Below are positions 26,000 to 34,506 of a stretch of DNA of 38,374 nucleotides, piece after piece. Below the pieces are notes generated by a model. It did not search any database. It saw only the letters and a list, made by a program, of their open reading frames with translations, and was not told where the DNA came from. Where the stretch lies: the NCBI GenBank assembly GCA_016935435.1, contig JAFGQZ010000085.1:1-38374 (forward strand). The letters run 5' to 3'. Numbering within the stretch: the first letter of the stretch is position 1; every line of letters starts with the position of its first letter. The DNA comes from Bacteroidales bacterium. GTDB lineage: Bacteria > Bacteroidota > Bacteroidia > Bacteroidales > UBA10428. The position numbers and the translations under genes were made by a program.

Positions 26000-26638
26000 A
26001 TGGAAGAACTAATTCTATCGAGACGGGAATATCAAACTCCCCCATTGAATTTATCCGACCTTAACCCTAACCCCATTGAGCAGTTTAATGATTGGTTCCG
26101 CCAGGCATTGTCTGAAGAAAAAACCGAAGCCAACGCCATGGCATTTGCTACGGTGGGGGAAAATGGGCAACCATCGGTGCGTTACCTGCTTTTAAAATCG
26201 GTTGACCATAACGGATTTATATTTTTCACAAACTATGAAAGCCGGAAAGGCAATGAAATTAATAACACACCACTGGCCGCGCTGGTTTTTTATTGGCCTG
26301 TAACACAGCGGCAGGTGCGGGCCGAAGGTGAGGTTGAAATACTTTCGCCGGCAGATTCCGACTATTACTTCAACCACCGCCCCCAGGGGAGCAAAATTGG
26401 GGCCTGGGCTTCGCCACAGAGCAAGCCCATTCCAAACCGCGAATACCTTGAAAAACTAAAAGACGATTACGAAAAAAAATACCGGAATTTTCTTGTGCCA
26501 CGCCCTCAATACTGGGGAGGCTATAAACTTATACCAAACATGGTTGAATTCTGGCAGGGACAGCCCGACAGGCTGCACGACAGGTTTGAATACCGTTTAA
26601 AACATGGTGTATGGAAAAAAGAAAGGCTGGCACCTTAG
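26000..26638 (+). CDS. pdxH: Pyridoxamine 5'-phosphate oxidase
   Basis: A 212-residue FMN-dependent oxidase that makes pyridoxal 5'-phosphate from pyridoxine or pyridoxamine 5'-phosphate. The family pattern is complete: RYLLLK (61-66), FFTNYESRKG (75-84), GAWASPQS (134-141), PQYWGGY (169-175) and EFWQGQPDRLHDR (183-195), covering FMN and substrate binding. Length is typical. It stands 82 bases after the YihY-type gene and converges with valS; its last codons and stop lie inside a hairpin that reads as the valS terminator. Confidence 0.97.
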   Translation: MEELILSRREYQTPPLNLSDLNPNPIEQFNDWFRQALSEEKTEANAMAFATVGENGQPSVRYLLLKSVDHNGFIFFTNYESRKGNEINNTPLAALVFYWPVTQRQVRAEGEVEILSPADSDYYFNHRPQGSKIGAWASPQSKPIPNREYLEKLKDDYEKKYRNFLVPRPQYWGGYKLIPNMVEFWQGQPDRLHDRFEYRLKHGVWKKERLAP

Positions 26639-26644
26639 CCAGCC
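26615..26644 (-). terminator. Terminator of valS, embedded in the 3' end of pdxH
   Basis: On the minus strand a perfect seven-base stem GGCTGGC / GCCAGCC with a six-base loop is followed by a T-rich run (TTTCTTTTTT). It lies 88 bases past the valS stop. On the plus strand the same stem contains the pdxH stop codon and has no T run, so it acts in the valS direction. Confidence 0.7.
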
Positions 26645-26731
26645 CGTTATTCAAAATTTTACTTCCGCCACATTGCAAAACAGCAGATTTTTGAGCAAAA
26701 AAAACATAACTTTTGGGATACCTGTCAATAA

Positions 26732-29353
26732 TTAGTGTGTTAATTTTGCCAGCTGCTCCTTTAACGAATTTATTTTTAATTCCGCATCGCTTTGTTTCTG
26801 TTTCTCTTTTTCCACAACAGCTGCCGGGGCATTCTGTACAAAGCTTTGGTTACTAAGTTTTTTCATAACTGAAACTAAGAAACCTTCGTGATAGGCAATT
26901 TCTTCACTAAGCTTTTTCTTTTCGGCATCAACATCAATTAAATTGCCAAGCGGAACAGCATATTCGGTAGTTCCAACCAGGAAACTTGCTGCAGTATCGT
27001 CTGATTTAGAAACAAACTGTTCCGACTCAATGTTTGCCAGTTTGTTTATTACCGGCACAAACATTTTGTTGTAACCGGCTTCGCTTGCTGTAATTTGCAG
27101 CATAACAGTGTCTTTCTGGGCAATGTTTTTCTCCTGTCGGATATTTCGCACCCCGGCAATTACCTGTTTTGCCTCTTCAAAAAGTTTAATTAGCTGGTGG
27201 TTTACCCGGCCGGCTTTGGGCATATCTGCAACCACAACGCTCTCGCCCTGGTGGCGTTCGGCAAGGTATTGATAAATTTCTTCGGTAATAAAAGGCATAA
27301 ACGGGTGAAGTATGCGTATCACCTTATCGAAAAAACCTATTGTTGCCTGGTAAGTTTTCGTGTCGAGTGGTTGCTGGTAGGCAGGTTTAACTGCCTCGAG
27401 GTACCAGCCCGAAAATTCATCGCGAACCATTGTATAAACAGCCATTAGGGCATCGCTAATACGGTACTTATGAAAATGGTCATCGATATTTTTTATGGTC
27501 TCACTAAGTTTGCTATCGAACCATTCAACAGCGGCTGCCGAGGCCGGGGTTTGAACAATGGTTTCACTAACTTCCCAACCTTTAACAAGCCTGAAAGCAT
27601 TCCATATTTTATTGGCAAAATTACGTCCCTGTTCGGTAAGGCCCTCATCGAACAAAATATCATTACCGGCAGGAGAACAGAGCAACATGCCTACCCTTAC
27701 GCCATCGGCCCCATATTTTTCAATTAGTTCGAGCGGATCGGGCGAATTTCCCAACGATTTCGACATTTTCCGTCGAAGCTTGTCGCGCACCATACCGGTA
27801 AAGTAAACATTGCTAAAAGGTTTTTCGTTTTTAAATGCATATCCTGCCATAACCATGCGGGCTACCCAAAAGAAAATAATATCGGGGGCAGTAACCAAAT
27901 CGTTGGTTGGGTAGTAATAATCCTGTTCTTCCCTGGGAAAAACAGAGTATGGCCATAGCCACGACGAAGCCCAGGTGTCCAAAACGTCTTCGTCCTGATG
28001 CAAATCGGTTTCCTTTAAATTTTCAATGCCTGTTTTTTTCTGTGCTAATTTTAAAGCTTCAGAAATTGTTTCTGCAACAAAAAAAGAACCATCGTTTAAA
28101 TAAAATACCGGTATGCGGTGGCCCCACCATAACTGGCGGCTTATGCACCAGTCTTTAATATTTTCCATCCAGTGCTTGTAAAGATTTTTAAATTTGCCCG
28201 GATGAAATTTAATTTCGCCGTTTATTACGTTTTCGAGCGCAGGTTTTGCCAAATCGCCCATCTTAATAAACCACTGGGTAGATAATTTAGGCTCGATTAC
28301 AACATGTGTGCGCTCGGAATATCCAATTTTGTTGGTATAGGCTTCAACTTTTACAAGGTTTCCGGCTTTCTCCAATTCAACAACAATTTTATCTCTTACA
28401 ACAAACCTGTCTTCCCCAATAAATAATTGTGCTTTTTCGTTTAGGGTGCCATTATCGTTGAAAATATCAATTGATTCGAGGTTAAATTTTAACCCGATTT
28501 CATAGTCGTTGATATCGTGAGCCGGGGTAATTTTCAAACAACCGGTACCAAATTCCATATCGACATATTCATCTTCAATAATGGGGATTGAGCGGTTAAT
28601 GAGCGGAACAAAAACTTTTTTTCCTTTTAATTTCTTATAGCGTTCATCGTTTGGGTTAACACATACTGCGGTGTCGCCCAGTATTGTTTCCGGGCGGGTA
28701 GTGGCAATAGTAACCCATTCGTCAGAAGCACCTTCAACTTTATAACGAACATAATAGAGCTTCGATTTTTCCTCTTTGTAGATAACTTCTTCGTCAGAAA
28801 CAGCAGTTTTTGCAGCAGGATCCCAATTGACCATCCGCACCCCGCGGTATATAAGCCCGCGGTTATAGAGTTCAACAAAGGTACGTATTACTTCGGCGCT
28901 TCGTTCCTCGTCCATGGTAAAGGCAGTTCGATCCCAGTCGCAACTGGCCCCCAGCTTTTTAAGCTGTTCGAGAATTATTCCTCCATGTTTTTCTTTCCAC
29001 TGCCAGGCATGCTCCAAAAAACTTTCGCGGGTAAGCAACGATTTATCGATTCCTTCATCTTTAAGCTTGGCAACAACTTTTGCCTCAGTGGCAATCGAAG
29101 CATGATCGGTACCGGGCACCCAGCAGGCATTTTTTCCCATCATACGGGCACGCCTGATAAGTATATCCTGTATGGTATTGTTTAACATGTGCCCCATGTG
29201 CAGCACACCCGTAACATTTGGCGGGGGTATTACAATAGTATAGGGTTCCCTGCCATCGGGCACCGATTTGAAGAAACCACCTTCTAACCAGTATTTATAC
29301 CATTTGTCTTCAACCGATCCCGGATTATACTTGCTTGGAATGTCCATGTTCAT
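26732..29353 (-). CDS. valS: Valyl-tRNA synthetase
   Basis: An 873-residue class I aminoacyl-tRNA synthetase that charges tRNA-Val. The catalytic signatures are [13 protein letters not shown] (43-55, with the HIGH-type HMGH) and KMSKS near 529. The CP1 editing domain ([23 protein letters not shown]) lies between them. The anticodon-binding domain and a C-terminal coiled coil (about the last 65 residues, rich in Lys/Glu) complete the usual order. Length is normal. I see no T-box-like leader in the gap upstream. An alternative start two codons later (MDIPSKYN) is possible. Confidence 0.98.
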   Translation of the reverse strand: MNMDIPSKYNPGSVEDKWYKYWLEGGFFKSVPDGREPYTIVIPPPNVTGVLHMGHMLNNTIQDILIRRARMMGKNACWVPGTDHASIATEAKVVAKLKDEGIDKSLLTRESFLEHAWQWKEKHGGIILEQLKKLGASCDWDRTAFTMDEERSAEVIRTFVELYNRGLIYRGVRMVNWDPAAKTAVSDEEVIYKEEKSKLYYVRYKVEGASDEWVTIATTRPETILGDTAVCVNPNDERYKKLKGKKVFVPLINRSIPIIEDEYVDMEFGTGCLKITPAHDINDYEIGLKFNLESIDIFNDNGTLNEKAQLFIGEDRFVVRDKIVVELEKAGNLVKVEAYTNKIGYSERTHVVIEPKLSTQWFIKMGDLAKPALENVINGEIKFHPGKFKNLYKHWMENIKDWCISRQLWWGHRIPVFYLNDGSFFVAETISEALKLAQKKTGIENLKETDLHQDEDVLDTWASSWLWPYSVFPREEQDYYYPTNDLVTAPDIIFFWVARMVMAGYAFKNEKPFSNVYFTGMVRDKLRRKMSKSLGNSPDPLELIEKYGADGVRVGMLLCSPAGNDILFDEGLTEQGRNFANKIWNAFRLVKGWEVSETIVQTPASAAAVEWFDSKLSETIKNIDDHFHKYRISDALMAVYTMVRDEFSGWYLEAVKPAYQQPLDTKTYQATIGFFDKVIRILHPFMPFITEEIYQYLAERHQGESVVVADMPKAGRVNHQLIKLFEEAKQVIAGVRNIRQEKNIAQKDTVMLQITASEAGYNKMFVPVINKLANIESEQFVSKSDDTAASFLVGTTEYAVPLGNLIDVDAEKKKLSEEIAYHEGFLVSVMKKLSNQSFVQNAPAAVVEKEKQKQSDAELKINSLKEQLAKLTH

Positions 29354-29527
29354 TAAAAATGTTTGTTTTTTTAAAAATTGCGTAAAAATAACAATAAATT
29401 AGCAGCATCAACGGATTGGCATTAAAATTGAACCATATTGCCAGTACAAAAATTTAAAAAAAGGTATTGTTTAGTTACTTTTTTCAGATTCGCCAGTATA
29501 ACAAGTATCAAATTAAATAATAATAAC

Positions 29528-29535
29528 TAATTTTG
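29528..29535 (+). promoter_or_regulatory. Putative -7 promoter box for the DUF1573 gene
   Basis: TAATTTTG matches TAnnTTTG, 21 bases before the ATG. The upstream -33 region has no clear TTG. Confidence 0.35.
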
Positions 29536-29556
29536 TTTACTCAAAAAATATATGTT

Positions 29557-29997
29557 ATGAAAAGGTTGATTTCTTTAGCCGTAATTGCTTTAGCAACTTT
29601 TACGGTAAGTTGTTCGCAAACAAACCAGGCAGAAAAAATGATTAACATTGATGCCAGCGGGCCAGCTATACAGTTCAAATCGCTTGAGCACGATTATGGG
29701 ACAATTCTGCAAGGTGCCGATGGTACATGCGAATTCGAATTTAGCAATGTTGGCACCGAGGCGCTTAACCTGCAAAATGTGCGCAGTTCTTGTGGGTGCA
29801 CAGTTCCAAGCTGGCCACAGGAACCAATTGCACCTGGCAAATCGGGGGTAATAAAAGTAAAATACGACACAAGGCGTGTAGGCCCCATATCGAAAACCAT
29901 AACTGTAACATCGAATGGTTCCGAAGCCCCAATAGTTTTAAGGATTAAGGGAAAAGTTGAACCAGAAACTGCCAACCAGGCAGCCGCGGCACAATAA
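29557..29997 (+). CDS. DUF1573 domain lipoprotein
   Basis: A 146-residue exported protein. The N terminus (MKRLISLAVIALATFTVSC) is a lipoprotein-type signal with the lipid-attachment cysteine at residue 19. The mature part is one DUF1573 domain, an Ig-like fold, with family motifs FKSLEHDYGTI, CEFEFSNVG, SSCGCTVP and VKYDTRRVG. The function is unknown; such proteins are common and often numerous in Bacteroidota. I use the ATG at 29557, because the longer frame from a TTG at 29533 would put eight residues in front of a canonical signal. A strong terminator follows, so it is a single-gene transcript. Confidence 0.9.
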   Translation: MKRLISLAVIALATFTVSCSQTNQAEKMINIDASGPAIQFKSLEHDYGTILQGADGTCEFEFSNVGTEALNLQNVRSSCGCTVPSWPQEPIAPGKSGVIKVKYDTRRVGPISKTITVTSNGSEAPIVLRIKGKVEPETANQAAAAQ

Positions 29998-30023
29998 AAA
30001 CAATTAAATATTAGCTTGACAGG

Positions 30024-30058
30024 ACTCACAAGTCGCACAGGCTTGTGAGTTTTCTTTT
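30024..30058 (+). terminator. Rho-independent terminator after the DUF1573 gene
   Basis: A perfect nine-base stem, ACTCACAAG (30024-30032) with CTTGTGAGT (30042-30050), nine-base loop, followed by TTTCTTTT. Confidence 0.88.
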
Positions 30059-30084
30059 AAATAGATATATAAAACTTTCAAACA

Positions 30085-31323
30085 ATGCCAACAATTTCGA
30101 AAAGAGGGACACTCATGCCGAATTCCCCAATCAGGAAGCTTGTGCCACTGGCAGAAGAAGCTGAAAAGAGCGGGAAAAAAATTATCCGTTTAAACATCGG
30201 TCAACCCGATATAGCTACATCCGATAAGGCATTGGCGGCAATCCGCAATTTGAAGGCAACGGTTATCGAATACAGCCATAGTGCCGGAATGATATCGCTC
30301 CGAAAGAAAATGGCCGAATACTATCACAAAAAATGCAATATTGATGTATCGTACGAAGATATTTTAATTACTACCGGAGGTTCCGAGGCCATTACCCTTA
30401 CCTTGCTAACCTGCCTTAATGCTGGCGACGAAATTCTTGTTCCCGAGCCATTCTATGCCAACTATTATAGCTTTGCAACATCAGCCGATGTTAAGGTTGT
30501 GGCAATTTCGTCGCACATCGAAGAAGGCTTCAGGCTGCCTCCGATAAGCGAATTTGAAAAGAAGATTACTTCGAATACCCGGGGAATTATTATTTGTAAC
30601 CCCAATAACCCTACAGGCCATGTTTATTCAAGGGCAGAACTCGAACAAATACGCGACCTTGTATTGAAATACGATTTGTTTCTGCTATCGGACGAAGTTT
30701 ACAGGGAATTTGTTTACGACGGCGAAGAGTTTACCTCAATAATGCACCTTGACGGGTTGGAAAACCATGCCATTTTAATCGATTCTTTATCGAAGCGATA
30801 CAGTGCTACCGGCTTACGTACCGGCGCCCTGGTAACAAAAAACAAACAATTGCGCGATACTGCCCTCAAGTTCTGCCAGGCAAGGCTTAGCCCCCCGTAT
30901 GTGGGCCAGGTTGCCGGGGAAGCTGCCCTCGACTCGTCAGACGAATATATGAGCTATGTATATAACGAATACCTGGCAAGAAGAAACTTCGTGGTTGAAG
31001 CTTTAAATAAAATTCCCGGGGTTTTCTGCTCAAAACCCAAAGGGGCCTTTTACATTATGGCAAAATTGCCGGTTGACGATGCCGAAAAATTTTCGATGTG
31101 GATGCTCAAAGAATTTGAACACAATGGCTATTCGGTGATGATGGCCCCGGGGGCCGGTTTCTATACCGAAGGAAACCTTGGCCGGCAGGAAGTTCGTATT
31201 GCTTATGTAATTAACCTGGAACAGCTCGCCATTGGCATGAAATGCCTCGAAGAAGGGCTCAAGGCATATCCGGGAAGGATTTTAAAGGAGAATGCTGCGA
31301 AAATAAATGTAGCTTTAAGCTAA
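30085..31323 (+). CDS. Pyridoxal-phosphate-dependent class I/II aminotransferase
   Basis: A 412-residue fold type I aminotransferase of the aspartate aminotransferase group. PLP-binding features are NPNNPTG (172-178), SDEVY (202-206) and the Schiff-base lysine K237 in SLSKRYSATGLRTG. An early RLNIGQPDI motif (35-43) and a late VRIAYV with the carboxylate-binding arginine are present. It moves amino groups between amino acids and 2-oxo acids in the cytoplasm; the amino-acid substrate (aspartate, aromatic, alanine or other) cannot be decided from sequence. It stands alone between the DUF1573 terminator and the convergent DUF1343 gene. A second ATG at residue 11 is a weaker start. Confidence 0.93.
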   Translation: MPTISKRGTLMPNSPIRKLVPLAEEAEKSGKKIIRLNIGQPDIATSDKALAAIRNLKATVIEYSHSAGMISLRKKMAEYYHKKCNIDVSYEDILITTGGSEAITLTLLTCLNAGDEILVPEPFYANYYSFATSADVKVVAISSHIEEGFRLPPISEFEKKITSNTRGIIICNPNNPTGHVYSRAELEQIRDLVLKYDLFLLSDEVYREFVYDGEEFTSIMHLDGLENHAILIDSLSKRYSATGLRTGALVTKNKQLRDTALKFCQARLSPPYVGQVAGEAALDSSDEYMSYVYNEYLARRNFVVEALNKIPGVFCSKPKGAFYIMAKLPVDDAEKFSMWMLKEFEHNGYSVMMAPGAGFYTEGNLGRQEVRIAYVINLEQLAIGMKCLEEGLKAYPGRILKENAAKINVALS

Positions 31324-31343
31324 TCAGGCAAAACATATTGGTA

Positions 31344-32540
31344 TTAATCGGGGTAAAGCAGGTACTTTGCCCTGATTTTTTTAAATTTTTCGAGGCCCGC
31401 CTGCCAGCCCTCTCTTATTTCATTTTCCGTTTTCCCTGCAAGTATTTGTTTGCGAAGCTTATCGGTGCCGGCAAGGTAATCGAAATAATTATTAAAAAAG
31501 TCTTCCTTACTGCCTAAAGAATTGTACATTTCTAAAAGATATTTCAGCTCAAGCTGGCCTTTAAGGTTAAACAAACTATCGTGGGGCAACCTTAAATCGG
31601 CCCCATAACAGGTTTTGTTTTCGTAAACCGGGTTAAGGCTTGCCCCTTCTATACGTTTGGGTATAAACGAAAATTGTTTGTACGGATAATCGGGGTGCCC
31701 GTAAACCTGGAAGGGAAATTCTGTGCCCCTGCCGACCGAAACCACAGTGCCTTCAAAAAAACATAACGACGGGTATAAATAAACCGAATTCATGTTCGGA
31801 AGGTTTGGCGAAGGTTTGTCGGGCAAAACATATACCGTATGGTGCGAATAGTTCTGCATAGGTATAACCGTCAGCTCGCATTTTGGGGCACTACCCAGCC
31901 AACCCTCGCCATTAATCATTTGTGCATATTCGCCGATTGTCATTCCATAAACCACTGGAACAGGGTGCAGGCCGACAAACGAAATATATTTATCTTCTAA
32001 AACCGGCCCATCGATATAAAAAGCATTTGGGTTTGGCCTGTCGAGCACAATTAGTGGAACATCATTTTCGGCACAAGCCTGCATAACATAGTGTAAGGTA
32101 GATATATAGGTGTAAAAACGGGTACCTACGTCCTGTAAATCGAAAATTACAACATCAATTCCTTTAAGGTCATTGGTATCGGGTTTTTTCTTTTTGCCAT
32201 ACAACGATATTATTTCCAGCAAAGGGTAACCGTGTTTTTCTGAATCGATTGTGGCGCCGGCATCAAATGCCCCGGAAAAACCATGCTCGGGGGTAAAAAC
32301 CTTTTTAATAATAAAGGCATTGTTATTATTGGCAGAAATAGCCAAAAGCGAGTCAACCAGGTTAACCCCAGTAATGTTTGTTGACTTATTGGCAACAACG
32401 CCAACGGTTTTTCCAATGAGCAATGGAACATAACTGTTGGTAGAAAAAGCCCCGGGGCAAACCTTTAAAGTACCCTCATCCTGCGAACGGGCACAAGAAA
32501 GAATTCCCAGCACAAACAAGCCCACAATATATTTCTTCAT
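31344..32540 (-). CDS. DUF1343 lipoprotein, likely exo-beta-N-acetylmuramidase (NamZ/GH171 family)
   Basis: A 398-residue exported protein with a lipoprotein signal (MKKYIVGLFVLGILSC, cysteine 16). It matches DUF1343, whose Bacillus member NamZ (YbbC) removes N-acetylmuramic acid from the non-reducing end of peptidoglycan fragments (GH171). Family motifs are FTPEHGFSG (82-90), VIFDLQDVGTRFYTY (131-145) and LDRPNP (166-171). By homology it recycles cell-wall fragments in the periplasm; activity of this copy is inferred. It converges on the aminotransferase gene with 20 bases between the stops, and is divergent from the permease gene. Confidence 0.9.
   Translation of the reverse strand: MKKYIVGLFVLGILSCARSQDEGTLKVCPGAFSTNSYVPLLIGKTVGVVANKSTNITGVNLVDSLLAISANNNNAFIIKKVFTPEHGFSGAFDAGATIDSEKHGYPLLEIISLYGKKKKPDTNDLKGIDVVIFDLQDVGTRFYTYISTLHYVMQACAENDVPLIVLDRPNPNAFYIDGPVLEDKYISFVGLHPVPVVYGMTIGEYAQMINGEGWLGSAPKCELTVIPMQNYSHHTVYVLPDKPSPNLPNMNSVYLYPSLCFFEGTVVSVGRGTEFPFQVYGHPDYPYKQFSFIPKRIEGASLNPVYENKTCYGADLRLPHDSLFNLKGQLELKYLLEMYNSLGSKEDFFNNYFDYLAGTDKLRKQILAGKTENEIREGWQAGLEKFKKIRAKYLLYPD
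31351..31382 (+). terminator. Terminator of the aminotransferase gene, embedded in the DUF1343 3' end
   Basis: The plus strand shows GGGTAAAG, a six-base loop, CTTTGCCC (one G-T wobble), then TGA and seven T residues. It lies inside the last codons of the convergent DUF1343 gene, 28 bases past the aminotransferase stop. Confidence 0.72.
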
Positions 32541-32624
32541 AATAAAATATACTTTGATGCGATAAAAATAACAAAGCGATTAAGGCCTAAAATTAGTACA
32601 TTTAACCCATTATAGGAATTACCA

Positions 32625-33884
32625 ATGAATTTAGAATTAACAATAGCCCGCAGGTTTATAAAAAGTTCGGGCAAAGGGGGCAGTTTTACATCTCCCATAA
32701 TACGCCTTTCGGTGGTTGCTATTGCACTTAGCATGGCTATTATGATAATAGCCGTAGCAACTGTAACCGGGTTCAAAAACGAAATACGCAACCGGGTAAC
32801 CGGGTTTGGCGGGCACATTCAAATTGTAAATTTCGATTCGAACAATTCGCTCGAAAGCTCCCCTATCGATAAAAACCAATCTTTTTTGCCCGAACTCATT
32901 GCTATGCCGGGAATAAAAAACATACAGGTTTTTGCCACAAAACCGGCAATGATAAAAACAAAAAACGAAATACAAGGCATTATAATGAAAGGCATTGGTC
33001 CCGATTTCGACACCTTGTTCTTTGCCCAAAACATTGTTGAAGGGGGAATGCCAAAAATTACCGATTCTGCGAAAACCAACCAGGTGCTTATATCGAAAAA
33101 ACTCGCCAACATGCTCCATCTTAAACTTGGAGAAAAATTTACCACCTTCTTTATCGACGAACGTATTTCCGATGTGCCCATTAACAGACGGGTTTTCCAG
33201 ATATGTGGAATATATCAAACCAGCCTGGAAACTTTCGATGAACAATTTATTTTAGGCGACATTAAACATATTCAGACTTTAAACGGTTGGAACAACAACC
33301 AGGTTGGCGGGTTTGAAATACTCATATCGAATTATGGCACCCTCGACTATTTGACTGAAAACGTGCGTTTGCCGGTTGAGTTCAGGTTTATGGAAGACGG
33401 TAGCAGGCTGAGAGTTTTGAGCATTAAAGAAAAATACCCTCAAATATTCGACTGGCTGAATTTATTGGACATGAACGTTGTTGCCATTTTGGTGATAATG
33501 ATAATTGTTGCTATAATAAACATGATTTCGGGCTTAATTATTCTTATTCTCGACCGTACCCCCTCAATAGGGTTATTAAAAGCGCTTGGCACCAGTAACC
33601 CTTCGATGAGGAAAATTTTCCTGTACCAGGCAGCCTATCTGATACTGAAAGGGCTGCTTTGGGGGAATATACTGGCCATAGGGCTTCTGTTGCTCCAGCA
33701 CAATTTTCATTTGATTAAACTCAACCAGGCATCGTATTTTATAGAATATGCACCTGTTAATATTAATATGTGGCACATAGCAGTTATTAACATTGCTGCC
33801 CTGTCCATTATTTTTGTTTTTATGCTGTTGCCGGTGATAATTCTTTCGCGCATACAACCTGTAAAAACCCTTCGCTACAGTTAA
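32625..33884 (+). CDS. LolC/LolE-type ABC transporter permease (FtsX/MacB_PCD)
   Basis: A 419-residue permease with the FtsX-type layout: short cytoplasmic start (NLELTIARRFIKSSGKGG), first membrane helix (about 25-49), a large periplasmic MacB_PCD domain (about 50-270) and three C-terminal helices (about 275-300, 325-350, 375-400). The segment ISGLIILILDRTPSIGLLKALG is a family hallmark at the cytoplasmic coupling face. LolC/E permeases, with LolD, extract lipoproteins from the inner membrane. The ATPase gene is not adjacent; the nearest candidate is the lolD-type gene at 1027-1677. Its stop overlaps the Nudix gene start by one base (TAATG), so the pair is translationally coupled. Confidence 0.87.
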   Translation: MNLELTIARRFIKSSGKGGSFTSPIIRLSVVAIALSMAIMIIAVATVTGFKNEIRNRVTGFGGHIQIVNFDSNNSLESSPIDKNQSFLPELIAMPGIKNIQVFATKPAMIKTKNEIQGIIMKGIGPDFDTLFFAQNIVEGGMPKITDSAKTNQVLISKKLANMLHLKLGEKFTTFFIDERISDVPINRRVFQICGIYQTSLETFDEQFILGDIKHIQTLNGWNNNQVGGFEILISNYGTLDYLTENVRLPVEFRFMEDGSRLRVLSIKEKYPQIFDWLNLLDMNVVAILVIMIIVAIINMISGLIILILDRTPSIGLLKALGTSNPSMRKIFLYQAAYLILKGLLWGNILAIGLLLLQHNFHLIKLNQASYFIEYAPVNINMWHIAVINIAALSIIFVFMLLPVIILSRIQPVKTLRYS

Positions 33885-34492
33885 TGAATGAGTTTATAGC
33901 CCAACTGAAAGAAAAGTTAAGCCGGCAACTGCCTGGAGCCGATTACCAACTAAAGCTGGAACCCGGCTTAAGGGCAATTGAAATGCCGGGCACTAAACGT
34001 GCCGATGCCGCTGTGTTGCTTTTAATTTTTCCCGAATCCGACAGAAAATTACAGCTGGTGCTAATGAAGCGCCAGGTTTACGATGGCCCCCACAGCGGGC
34101 AAATTTGTTTCCCGGGTGGAAAGGCCGAACCCGGCGATAAGTCGGTTGAAGATACAGCCCTTCGCGAAACAGCTGAAGAGCTGGGTATTTGCACACAAAA
34201 TATTGAGGTAATCGGCAGGCTTACAGAAATATTTATACCCGTTAGTGGGTATATGGTTTACCCCGTTGTAGGTTTGAGCCACGATAAACCAATATTTAAA
34301 ATTGATAAGGGCGAAGTAGATTATTGCCTTACAATAAGCCTTGACGACCTTGTTAGAACTCCTGTTAAGGAAACTACCTGGCGCCATAAAGGATTAAATG
34401 TTAACATACCCTATTTCGACATTGATGGAGAAATGGTATGGGGGGCTACTGCCATGATATTATCGGAGTTTATTGAAGTAATAAAACGATAA
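33884..34492 (+). CDS. Nudix hydrolase, CoA pyrophosphatase (NudL-like)
   Basis: A 202-residue Nudix hydrolase. The CoA-pyrophosphatase signature LVLMKRQVYDGPHSGQICFP (58-77) is followed by the slightly extended Nudix box GGKAEPGD...ALRETAEELGI (78-102) with metal-binding E98 and E99. By family it cleaves the pyrophosphate of coenzyme A or its esters in the cytoplasm. The start ATG shares one base with the stop of the permease gene; there is no functional link I can name. It converges on the MltF-type gene, 14 bases between the stops. Confidence 0.9.
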   Translation: MNEFIAQLKEKLSRQLPGADYQLKLEPGLRAIEMPGTKRADAAVLLLIFPESDRKLQLVLMKRQVYDGPHSGQICFPGGKAEPGDKSVEDTALRETAEELGICTQNIEVIGRLTEIFIPVSGYMVYPVVGLSHDKPIFKIDKGEVDYCLTISLDDLVRTPVKETTWRHKGLNVNIPYFDIDGEMVWGATAMILSEFIEVIKR

Positions 34493-34506
34493 AAAAAACG
34501 GCAGTA

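Noticed and set aside
29354..29556. A T-box or other riboswitch in the leader of valS.
   Set aside because: The gap is AT-rich, without the conserved T-box stem or TGGNACCGCG-like sequence, and T-boxes are not expected in Bacteroidota.
32637..33245. A 202-residue minus-strand frame opposite the permease gene.
   Set aside because: The plus-strand frame has clear LolC/E features; the antisense frame has no recognisable domain.
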